In this document: one piece after another, positions 7,082-13,358 of the stretch | How the letters are laid out: the number at the start of each line of letters is the position of its first letter | Numbering within the stretch: the first letter of the stretch is position 1 | Assembly: GCA_003487665.1 (NCBI GenBank) | Contig: DNFA01000043.1 | Span: 1-24,975, forward strand | Source: Oscillibacter sp. | Lineage (GTDB): Bacteria > Bacillota > Clostridia > Oscillospirales > Oscillospiraceae | Direction of reading: 5' to 3' | Length of the DNA: 24,975 nt | Translations under genes and position numbers: made by a program | Notes under the pieces: model-generated | Database searches by the model: none | What the model was told of the DNA's origin: nothing | The model's input: only the letters and a program-made list of their open reading frames with translations

Positions 7082-7110
7082 TTGACAGCGGCGCCCGGCG
7101 GGACTATAAT
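7082..7110 (+). promoter_or_regulatory. Perfect consensus promoter for the 94-aa cationic protein
   Basis: TTGACA (7082-7087), 17-base GC-rich spacer, TATAAT (7105-7110). Transcription should start near 7117, leaving a leader of about 80 bases. It begins a new transcription unit after dehydratase operon 1, with no clear terminator in between. Confidence 0.88.
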
Positions 7111-7125
7111 AGAGCAAACGGCAAA

Positions 7126-7169
7126 ATGACCGTTGATGCCGGGCGGGAGAAACCTCCGGCGGCGGTCAT
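7126..7169 (+). promoter_or_regulatory. Structured leader upstream of the 94-aa gene
   Basis: ATGACCG (7126-7132) pairs exactly with CGGTCAT (7163-7169), enclosing a GC-rich GCCGG/CCGGC hairpin with an inner GGAG/CTCC alternative. The same RNA could encode a 23-codon peptide (7126-7197) that ends 2 bases before the GTG of the next gene, but it lacks a ribosome site. I match it to no known riboswitch class. Confidence 0.4.
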
Positions 7170-7199
7170 CGACTGGCATACAGCAAAGGAGGGCTGAGC

Positions 7200-7484
7200 G
7201 TGAAGAAGTTTTTACATCAGGCGGGCGGCATCGCCCGGAAGGTGACGGCGGCGGCCGTCAAGCTGGCCAAAAAGCTGGCGCACATGGCGGCGGAGGCTGC
7301 GGTATCCGCGGTGGCCGCGGTGGGCAAGGCGGCGACGAAGCTGCTGGGCAAGGCGGCCTGCGGCGTGGGCAAAAGGGTGCAGAAGATCATTCCACCCTTC
7401 TGCAAGGTCATGATGATCGTGTCCGGCGCGGTGGCGGTGCTGTCCTGCGTGGGCTGGCTCATCAGCCGGAAGAAGTTCGCGTAA
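7200..7484 (+). CDS. Small cationic, alanine-rich protein with C-terminal membrane helix, 94 aa
   Basis: GTG start with AAAGGAGGG 8 bases upstream. Seen: residues 1-65 form a Lys/Ala/Val-rich amphipathic region with repeated AAxKLxKK-like steps, much like apolipoprotein or histone-tail style helices. Then comes a hydrophobic helix at about 69-88 (VMMIVSGAVAVLSCVGWLIS), ending RKKFA. There is no cleavable signal and no recognised domain. Under a perfect promoter it is probably abundant. Inference: a tail-anchored membrane protein whose basic helix could contact membrane surface, DNA or RNA. No function is claimed. The composition could also inflate apparent similarity in searches. A strong hairpin lies 20 bases after the stop. 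Confidence 0.7.
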   Translation: MKKFLHQAGGIARKVTAAAVKLAKKLAHMAAEAAVSAVAAVGKAATKLLGKAACGVGKRVQKIIPPFCKVMMIVSGAVAVLSCVGWLISRKKFA

Positions 7485-7503
7485 GGCGAAAACGTATACC
7501 ACA

Positions 7504-7529
7504 GGGAGATGCGCCCCGGCGCATCTCCC
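7504..7529 (+). terminator. Strong hairpin between the 94-aa gene and htpG (partial terminator or htpG leader element)
   Basis: GGGAGATGCG pairs with CGCATCTCCC, 10 perfect pairs plus inner C-G pairs. No T-run follows (next bases TTCAAAC), so it is not a canonical terminator. It ends 9 bases before the htpG ribosome site (AAAGGAG). No separate htpG promoter is seen, so read-through past this hairpin is the likely route to htpG. Confidence 0.45.
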
Positions 7530-7555
7530 TTCAAACAAAGGAGATCTGAGCAAAC

Positions 7556-9451
7556 ATGATGAAAAAAGAATTCAAGGCGGAGAGCAAGCGGCTGCTGGAT
7601 CTGATGATCAACTCCATCTACACCCACAAGGAGATCTTCCTGCGGGAGATCATCTCCAACGCCTCGGACGCCATTGACAAGCTGTGCTACCTGAGCCTCA
7701 CCGACGACAAGGTGGGCATCAAGCGGGACGAGTTCGAGATCAAGCTGATCCTGGATAAGGAGAACCGGCTGCTGACCGTCAGCGACAACGGCATCGGCAT
7801 GAGCCAGGAGGAGCTGGAGAACAATCTGGGCGTGATCGCCTCCTCCGGCAGCCTGAAGTTCCGCCAGCAGGTGGAGGGCGACGAGAGCGCGGACACCGAC
7901 ATCATCGGGCAGTTCGGCGTGGGCTTTTACTCCGCCTTTATGGTGGCCGACGAGATCACCGTCATCACCCGGAAATACGGTGAGGAGCAGGGCTGGAAGT
8001 GGCAGTCCTCCGGCGTGGAGGGCTACACCGTGGAGCCGTGCGATAAGGAGACGGTGGGCACCGACGTCATCATGCACATCAAGCCCGACACCGAGGAGGA
8101 AAAGGACGAGTACAGCCAGTACCTGCGGGAGTATCCCCTGTACAAGCTGGTGAAGAAGTATTCCGACTACATCCGGTTCCCCATCCGTATGCGGATGCCC
8201 CATCCCAAGCTGAAGGAGGGCTGCCCGGAGGACAAACCGGAGTACGAGGAAGTATTCGAGTGGGAGACGCTGAACAGCATGGTGCCCCTGTGGCAGCGGA
8301 AGAAGACCGACGTGACGCAGGAGGAGTACAACGAATTCTATCAGCAGCGCTTCGCGGATACCGAGCCGCCGCTGAGCGTCATCACCGTGTCCGCCGAAGG
8401 CGCGGTGACGTACAAGGCGCTGCTGTTCATCCCGGAGAAGGCGCCGCTGCGCTACTACTCCGAGGAGTTTGAGGGCGGGCTGCAGCTGTATTCCGCCGGC
8501 GTGATGATCATGGACAAGTGCAAGGAGCTGCTGCCGGAGTGCTTCAGCTTCGTCCGGGGCGTGGTGGAATCCCCCGATCTGAACCTGAACATCTCCCGCG
8601 AGCTTTTGCAGCATGACCGGCAGCTGAAGCTTATCGGCGCCAATCTGGAAAAGAAGGTCAAGGGCGAGCTGGAACGCCTGCTGCGGGATGACAGGGAGAA
8701 GTACGAGTCCTTCTGGCAGTCCTTCGGGCGGCAGATCAAGCTCAGCGCCATGGACAACTACGGCGAGAAGAAGGAGCTTCTGCAGGATCTGATGCTGTTC
8801 TACTCCTCCACGGAGAAGAAGCTGGTGACGCTGAAGGAGTACGTGGAGCGCATGAAGGAGGGGCAGAAGTACATCTACTTCGCCTCCGGCGACACGGTGG
8901 ACGGCGTGGATCACATCCCCCAGACCGAGCTTCTGAAGGAGCGGGGCATGGAGATCCTGTACTTCACCGACAAGGCGGACGAGTTCCTGCCCGACGTGCT
9001 GCAGAAGTATCAGGACAAGCCCTTCCGCTCCGCCACCGACGGCGATCTGGAGCTGCCCGGCGAGGAGGAGAAGAAGGAAAAGGACGAGCAGCAGTACAAG
9101 GAGGCGTTCGCCTTCATCAAGGAGACGCTGACGGGGAAGGTGGACGAGGTGAAGGCCTCCGCCCGGCTCAAGACCCACCCGGTGTGTCTCAGCAGCGGCG
9201 AGGGCGTGACCTTCGAGATGGAGAAGTATTTCAAGGCGGCGCAGCCGGAGCTGGGGCTGAAGGCCAAGCGCATTCTGGAGATCAACGTGGATCATCCGGC
9301 GTTCCTGGCCTTCGAAGCGGCGCGGCTCACCGACCCGGAGCGGGCGAAGAAGTACGCGGAGATCTTTTACAACCAGGCGCAGCTCATCGCCGGCCTGCCC
9401 ATCGACGATCCCACGGCGTACACCGACCTGCTGTGCTCCCTGTGGCAGTAA
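7556..9451 (+). CDS. htpG: HSP90-family chaperone HtpG
   Basis: 631 aa, the normal length for bacterial Hsp90. Seen: the GHKL ATPase domain starts at once (FKAESKRLLDLMINSIYTHKEIFLREI), with Asn35 in SNASDAID, DNGIGM at 77-82 and the ATP-lid GQFGVGFYSAF at 118-128. The middle domain includes NLNISRELLQ, and the C-terminal dimerisation part ends at DLLCSLWQ. An acidic EEEKKEKDEQQ linker lies near 504-514. Family role: ATP-dependent cytosolic refolding of client proteins under heat or oxidative stress. Two ATGs occur in tandem. The first is 12 bases from AAAGGAG and is chosen, and the second would also serve. No CIRCE or other heat-shock operator is visible upstream. A bidirectional terminator closes it. 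Confidence 0.97.
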   Translation: MMKKEFKAESKRLLDLMINSIYTHKEIFLREIISNASDAIDKLCYLSLTDDKVGIKRDEFEIKLILDKENRLLTVSDNGIGMSQEELENNLGVIASSGSLKFRQQVEGDESADTDIIGQFGVGFYSAFMVADEITVITRKYGEEQGWKWQSSGVEGYTVEPCDKETVGTDVIMHIKPDTEEEKDEYSQYLREYPLYKLVKKYSDYIRFPIRMRMPHPKLKEGCPEDKPEYEEVFEWETLNSMVPLWQRKKTDVTQEEYNEFYQQRFADTEPPLSVITVSAEGAVTYKALLFIPEKAPLRYYSEEFEGGLQLYSAGVMIMDKCKELLPECFSFVRGVVESPDLNLNISRELLQHDRQLKLIGANLEKKVKGELERLLRDDREKYESFWQSFGRQIKLSAMDNYGEKKELLQDLMLFYSSTEKKLVTLKEYVERMKEGQKYIYFASGDTVDGVDHIPQTELLKERGMEILYFTDKADEFLPDVLQKYQDKPFRSATDGDLELPGEEEKKEKDEQQYKEAFAFIKETLTGKVDEVKASARLKTHPVCLSSGEGVTFEMEKYFKAAQPELGLKAKRILEINVDHPAFLAFEAARLTDPERAKKYAEIFYNQAQLIAGLPIDDPTAYTDLLCSLWQ

Positions 9452-9452
9452 C

Positions 9453-9496
9453 AAAAAGCACCGCCTTAGGCCAAATGACCTAAGGCGGTGCTTTTT
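9453..9496. terminator. Bidirectional terminator between htpG and asnB
   Basis: An 18-base-pair stem (AAAAAGCACCGCCTTAGG with its exact complement) encloses an 8-base loop, with A and T runs built into the stem ends. It serves both converging genes, htpG and asnB. Confidence 0.92.
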
Positions 9497-9501
9497 CGCG
9501 C

Positions 9502-11082
9502 TTATTTTCCGCTGGCACCGTAGTTGGACAGCACGCGCGCGGAGGGGTCGTTTACGTCGCAGCCCTTCCAGGCCTTGTTGGGCATCCAGAAGTCCACGAC
9601 CATGTCGCTCTGGCCGGGATAGTACTTTTCGAAGATCTCCCGGTACAGCAGGGACTCCTTGGTGAACGGCTGGGCGTGGGTGTAGGCAAGCCGCTTCTGC
9701 TCAAATTCCGCATCTGTGTACAGACTCTGGGCGTACTCCTTCAGATAGTCCACCATGGAGTGTCCCACGGCGTCGGAGAAGGCGGCTTTTTCCCGGTAGA
9801 GGATGTCATGCGGCAGGTAGTCGCCCTCGAAGGCGTGACGCAGCAGGTACTTGCCTATGCCGTATTTGTTCAGCTTCTTCTCCGGATCGATGCTCATGAC
9901 GTACTCCACAAAGTCCAGGTCGCCGAAGGGCACCCGCGCCTCCAGAGAGTTCACCGAGATGCAGCGGTCGGCGCGCAGCACATCGTACATGTGCAGCTCC
10001 CGGATGCGCTTGACGGCTTCCTTCTGGAATTCCTCCGCGGAGGGGGCGAAGTCGGTGTATTTGTAGCCGAACAGCTCGTCGCTGATCTCGCCGGTCAGCA
10101 GGACGCGGATGTCGGTCTGCTGGTGGATGGCCTTGCAGACCAGATACATGCCCATGCTGGCGCGGATGGTGGTGATGTCATAGGTGCCCAGCAGCTCGAT
10201 CACCGTCTCCAGCGAGGAGCGCACCTCATCCGGCGTCATATACACCTCGGTGTGGTCGCTGCCGATATAGTCGGCCACCTCCCGGGCGTATTTCAGATCA
10301 ATGGCGTCCTCACTCATGCCGATGGCGAAGGTGCGGATGGGCTTGTCGGAGCAGCGCTGCGCCACAGCGCACACCAGAGAGGAATCCAGTCCGCCGCTGA
10401 GGAGGAAGCCCACCTTGGCATCGGCCACCAGCCGCTTCTTGATGCCGGCGACCAGCTTCTTGTGAATGTTGGCGCACACGGTGTCCACATCATCGCGGCA
10501 CACCTCCTTCACGGCGGTGATGTCCCGATAACAGACGAACTTTCCGTCTGCGTAGTAGTGTCCGGGAGGGAACGGCATGATTTTGCCGCAGATGCCCACA
10601 AGGTTTTTCGGCTCACTGGCGAAAACGATGGCGCCGGCATCGTCGTAGCCGTAGTAGAGCGGACGGATGCCGATGGGGTCGCGGGCGGCGATAAAGGACT
10701 GCTTCTGCGCGTCGTACAGGATCAGGGCGAACTCGGCGTCCAGCATGCGGAACATGTTGGTGCCGTGCTCTCGGTAGAGGGGAAGCAGAACCTCGCAGTC
10801 GGATTCGCTGCGGAAGGAATAGCCCTTTGCCAGCAGCTCCCGCTTCAGCGCCTCAAAGCCGTAGATCTCGCCGTTGCAGACCACATAGCTGCCGTCCAGT
10901 GCAAAGGGCTGCATGCCGGACGGCTCCAGACCCATGATGGACAGCCGGTGGAAGCCCAGCAGCCCGTGACCGGTGTCAACGATCCGGCTGTCGTCGGGGC
11001 CGCGGGACAGCGTCTTGTCAAAGCCCGCCTTAAAAAGAGAAAAATCGGCATCGCCTGAACAGTAACCCATAATAGAACACAT
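9502..11082 (-). CDS. asnB: Asparagine synthase B (glutamine-hydrolysing)
   Basis: 526 aa. The ATG at 11082 is chosen over a 21-codon longer frame because it puts the N-terminal nucleophile Cys2 directly after Met and follows ACGGAGG. Seen: class-II glutaminase domain with RLSI (46-49) and NGEIYGFE (70-77), and synthetase domain with the PP-loop SGGLDSS at 229-235 and the later GEISDELFGYKY. Reaction: aspartate, glutamine and ATP give asparagine, glutamate, AMP and pyrophosphate, in the cytosol. It is a single-gene unit. The 5' leader is a T-box with an Asn specifier, so expression should rise when tRNA-Asn is uncharged. That agrees with the enzyme call independently. Confidence 0.96.
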   Translation of the reverse strand: MCSIMGYCSGDADFSLFKAGFDKTLSRGPDDSRIVDTGHGLLGFHRLSIMGLEPSGMQPFALDGSYVVCNGEIYGFEALKRELLAKGYSFRSESDCEVLLPLYREHGTNMFRMLDAEFALILYDAQKQSFIAARDPIGIRPLYYGYDDAGAIVFASEPKNLVGICGKIMPFPPGHYYADGKFVCYRDITAVKEVCRDDVDTVCANIHKKLVAGIKKRLVADAKVGFLLSGGLDSSLVCAVAQRCSDKPIRTFAIGMSEDAIDLKYAREVADYIGSDHTEVYMTPDEVRSSLETVIELLGTYDITTIRASMGMYLVCKAIHQQTDIRVLLTGEISDELFGYKYTDFAPSAEEFQKEAVKRIRELHMYDVLRADRCISVNSLEARVPFGDLDFVEYVMSIDPEKKLNKYGIGKYLLRHAFEGDYLPHDILYREKAAFSDAVGHSMVDYLKEYAQSLYTDAEFEQKRLAYTHAQPFTKESLLYREIFEKYYPGQSDMVVDFWMPNKAWKGCDVNDPSARVLSNYGASGK

Positions 11083-11099
11083 GATAAAAACCTCCGTAA

Positions 11100-11335
11100 A
11101 AGTTATCAGCATCCTACAGGGCAAGTGCTGTTCTCGCGGTGCCACCTGTATTTGTTCTCATTTCCAAGCTTCCGATAAAGCTCTGCCGCATAACGGGCGG
11201 CGTTCCGGCGCACCTACTGGGATCGCTCCTTTCGGATCGCAGCTCGAAAAGTGTTATTCACGCAGGCTCTGCCGTGCGGTTCCCAGCCTCCCGCACTCTC
11301 TGGGGGTGAGCCCCTGCGCTACTTCTCTTTTCTCA
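11100..11335 (-). promoter_or_regulatory. T-box leader of asnB, specifier AAC (Asn)
   Basis: Minus strand. Stem I base GAAAAG (11327-11332) pairs with CTTTTC (11246-11251). Next, CGCAGG/CCTGCG encloses the distal arm, leaving an AGTA-containing 5' loop side and a 3' side TGAATAACA in which AAC (11253-11255) followed by A is the specifier. The T-box sequence AGGTGGCACCGCG is at 11135-11147. Antiterminator arms are ACAGG (11145-11149) and CCTGT (11116-11120). A competing hairpin CAGCA/TGCTG (11126-11130 with 11107-11111) interlocks with it, then ATAACTTTT. The T-run is weak, so control could be by termination or by access to the ribosome site only 16 bases further on. Confidence 0.9.
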
Positions 11336-11341
11336 AACGCT

Positions 11342-11371
11342 TTTATACCGTATTGACTTTGCGTATGTCTC
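11342..11371 (-). promoter_or_regulatory. Candidate promoter immediately before the asnB T-box
   Basis: Minus strand: GAGACA (11366-11371), 18-base spacer, TATAAA (11342-11347). It would start the RNA at the foot of stem I, where T-box RNAs usually begin. The -35 is only a moderate match. Confidence 0.45.
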
Positions 11372-11377
11372 CTGAAG

Positions 11378-11437
11378 AAAAACGAAAAAGAGACAATACC
11401 GCCGCAAAGGACTAAACCTTTGAGACGCCATTGCCTC
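11378..11437 (-). terminator. Terminator hairpin upstream of the asnB leader
   Basis: Minus strand. The outer stem is GAGGCAATG with TATTGTCTC (two G-U pairs), the inner stem is CAAAGG/CCTTTG with a 6-base loop, and TTTTTCGTTTTT follows. It could end transcription of dehydratase operon 2, or of a short RNA from the promoter at 11450-11478. Confidence 0.65.
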
Positions 11438-11449
11438 TTGATGGTGGAG

Positions 11450-11478
11450 AATATACACCCGGAAAAGCCAAAAGTCAA
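11450..11478 (-). promoter_or_regulatory. Strong promoter upstream of the terminator hairpin
   Basis: Minus strand: TTGACT (11473-11478), 17-base spacer, TATATT (11450-11455). Predicted start is near 11442, five bases before the terminator stem. RNA from it would either stop at about 60 bases or continue into the asnB T-box. The rest of the gap to the stop at 11594 holds no gene I can support. Confidence 0.7.
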
Positions 11479-11593
11479 CGGTAAAAAGGCCGGAAAAGGG
11501 AACTTTTACAGATCGGTGCGGTGCAGAGCCGTGAAAGCCCCGTTTTTTCGGCAAAATGACCGGTGTGCGCCGGTGAACGGAGGGAACCGAAGG

Positions 11594-12331
11594 TCACTCC
11601 GTGGTGTGGTGCTCCTTGCCGAAGTGCAGCTCGCGCATACCCTCCACCTCGTCACAGATGGCCTTCAGGTTGCAGGAGCCGCAGTCGGTGGGCATGCCCT
11701 CCAGAATTTTCGTCAGGCTCATGGTGATGTCCTTGACGGTTTTGGCACTTTTCGCCAGCCCGTCGTAATTTGCGTCGGGCGCGGTGATGAACAGCAGCTT
11801 CACCGCCAGAATGTGGGGGTTGCGCTTGTACTGGCGGATGAAGTCAGCGCCGATGCGCCGGAAGCTCATGCCGCTTTTCAGCGCGTCGCGGCTGATGCGA
11901 ACCTGCTCCCGACTGGATTCGGAGCTGGTGCGGATCATGTAGCCCCTGGGGAACACATGGTACTTGACGAAATCCATGTCCTGAATGGCGCGGAACGCCT
12001 GCTCGGTGTCCTCCTCGTCGTCGGACTCGATGTCGCCCACCCGCAGGAGGGCGATGCGGGCGTAGCTGCTGTCACCCTTCAGCTGGCTCAGGTCGGAGCC
12101 GTAGACCAGTATCTCGTCCTGGGGCACCAGCTCCGGGGAGGTGGTGACACAGGTGAAATTCACGGCGCTCTTGCCGCTGCCGCCCAGCTCGAAGGCGGCG
12201 TCCCGCAACATGACCAGCTCGAAAGCGCCGGTGTCCTCCCAGGCGTCGGCCGGGTCGTAGGGGTATTTCTGGGGTGTGGAGGAGCCGACCAGCTCCTCCA
12301 CACCGCGGATGATGGGATTATAGAGTTCCAT
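11594..12331 (-). CDS. Stand-alone acetyl-CoA synthase middle-domain-like protein with Cys cluster, 245 aa
   Basis: Seen: AFELVMLRD (36-44), then EILVYGSDLSQLKGDSSYAR (73-92), then RISRDALKSGMSFRRIGADF (145-164), and a C-terminal DCGSCNLKAICDEVEGMRELHF with Cys217, Cys220, Cys226. From memory of the Moorella acetyl-CoA synthase sequence, the order and several residues match its middle domain (AFELVRTVSE, EVIGPDIDQIPEGSKLPLG, LRVSKDAVAKGFRFKNYGEI) running into the first A-cluster cysteines (C-x2-C-x8-C). The rest of the ACS catalytic domain, including the C-G-C Ni site, is absent. It is last in operon 2 and starts on the last base of the 55-aa gene's stop. Inference: a protein-contact, electron-transfer or CoA-handling part reused with a dehydratase-like enzyme, perhaps holding an Fe-S cluster. 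Genome pipelines may label it CODH/ACS beta subunit, and that enzymatic claim is not supported. Confidence 0.72.
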   Translation of the reverse strand: MELYNPIIRGVEELVGSSTPQKYPYDPADAWEDTGAFELVMLRDAAFELGGSGKSAVNFTCVTTSPELVPQDEILVYGSDLSQLKGDSSYARIALLRVGDIESDDEEDTEQAFRAIQDMDFVKYHVFPRGYMIRTSSESSREQVRISRDALKSGMSFRRIGADFIRQYKRNPHILAVKLLFITAPDANYDGLAKSAKTVKDITMSLTKILEGMPTDCGSCNLKAICDEVEGMRELHFGKEHHTTE

Positions 12332-12498
12332 TAGAATTTGATGTCCACTTTCTTGCGGTCAAAGATCCTGTTGACCTGCACGTATGCCCAACCCAGCAGC
12401 TTCTGATCCAGATTCCAGAAGTACACGACGAACAGCGCGCCCACAGCCACCGCCAGAATACGGATGAGCTTGAAGATGAATTTGAAAACCTTGCACAT
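12331..12498 (-). CDS. Small single-span membrane protein of operon 2, 55 aa
   Basis: Read by hand. It begins MCKVFKFIFKLIRIL, has a hydrophobic helix at about 11-28 running into FWNLDQK (27-33), and ends in FDRKKVDIKF. The start follows AAGGAGG 8 bases upstream. Its stop shares one base with the next ATG (TAATG), so translation is coupled to the ACS-like protein. It aligns without gaps over its first 45 residues with the 71-aa protein of dehydratase operon 1 (VFK, K10, ALF, LD, K33, L35), then with FDR/YDR offset by one. The longer tail of that protein is missing here. No known family is recognised. Presence in the same relative place (after the large subunit, and here after the activase) in both operons supports a functional link with the enzymes. 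Confidence 0.82.
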   Translation of the reverse strand: MCKVFKFIFKLIRILAVAVGALFVVYFWNLDQKLLGWAYVQVNRIFDRKKVDIKF

Positions 12499-12525
12499 AA
12501 CGTAGCCTCCTTATGTGGTGGAAGT

Positions 12526-13320
12526 TCAGGCGCGAGCCATGCCCTTCTGCCGCGCGTACTCGGCGGCGCCCAGCGCGCCCATCAGCTGAGGATCGGTCTT
12601 CAGGTCGATGACCTTCAGCTTCAGAACGTGCTCGATGGCCTGCTTCAGACCGGCGTTCTTGGCGCAGCCGCCGGTGAGGGTGATGGCGTCGGTGGCGCCG
12701 GCCTTCTTGCTCATAACGAAGCAGCGCTTGGCCACGGCCATCTGGATGCCGGCGGCGATCTCGTCCATGGGCTTGCCCTCACCCACCAGCGTGATGACCT
12801 CGGACTCGGCGAACACGGTGCACTGGGCGGTGATGGGGATGACGTTCTTGGCCGTCAGGGACAGGTTGGAGAATTCGGGCAGACTCATCTCGAAGGAGCG
12901 CGCCATGGCCTCGTAGAAACGGCCGGTGCCGGCGGCGCACTTGTCGTTCATGGCAAAGTTCTTCACGGTGCCATCGGTGTCGATGGAGATGCCCTTCACG
13001 TCCTGACCGCCGATGTCGATGATGGCCTTGACGGTGGGATCGGTGACATGCACGCCCATGGCGTGACAGGAGATCTCGGAGATGTTCTCATCGGCGAAGG
13101 GAACCTTGTTGCGGCCATAGCCGGTGCCGATCAGATAGCCCAGCTCCTCGGAGGACTTCAGCCCCACCTTGTTCAGAACCTCCTCCATAGCCAGCTTTGC
13201 GGAGACTTCGGAATTGATCTTGCTGCGGATGGTGGTGTCGGCGCAGATCTTGCCGTTCTCATCCAGAATGACCGCCTTGGTATAAGTGGAACCCACATCA
13301 CAGCCGCCGTAGTATTTCAT
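12526..13320 (-). CDS. 2-hydroxyacyl-CoA dehydratase activase (HgdC/BcrD-like ATPase)
   Basis: 264 aa, the usual length. Seen: ASKHA-fold phosphate loop CDVGSTYTKAVI (7-18), second glycine-rich DIGGQDVKG (102-110), then NDKCAAGTGRF with Cys128 and AQCTVFAESEVI with Cys167. Those two Cys per monomer bind the single [4Fe-4S] cluster bridging the homodimer. Adenosine motif LTGGCAKN lies at 215-222. Family role: ATP hydrolysis drives one electron, usually from ferredoxin or flavodoxin, into the dehydratase cluster. It lies 38 bases after the 595-aa gene with an AAAGGAG site. It is the only activase in the window, so it may serve both dehydratase operons. Oxygen-sensitive by family. Confidence 0.95.
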   Translation of the reverse strand: MKYYGGCDVGSTYTKAVILDENGKICADTTIRSKINSEVSAKLAMEEVLNKVGLKSSEELGYLIGTGYGRNKVPFADENISEISCHAMGVHVTDPTVKAIIDIGGQDVKGISIDTDGTVKNFAMNDKCAAGTGRFYEAMARSFEMSLPEFSNLSLTAKNVIPITAQCTVFAESEVITLVGEGKPMDEIAAGIQMAVAKRCFVMSKKAGATDAITLTGGCAKNAGLKQAIEHVLKLKVIDLKTDPQLMGALGAAEYARQKGMARA

Positions 13321-13358
13321 AGTCGTAAACTCCTTTATATATGTAGTAGTTGAGAATA

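Noticed and set aside
7126..7197. 23-codon frame in the leader of the 94-aa gene as a leader peptide
   Set aside because: No ribosome site and no run of regulatory codons. It probably arises from the leader stem; kept only as a remark.
7217..9454. 745-codon minus-strand frame opposite htpG
   Set aside because: Mirror of the HtpG codons, with low-complexity Leu/Val/His composition and no start context. HtpG on the other strand is unquestionable.
11333..11428. 32-codon frame through the terminator hairpin upstream of asnB
   Set aside because: The putative ribosome site is 2 bases from the ATG and the frame crosses a terminator. T-box control explains the leader.
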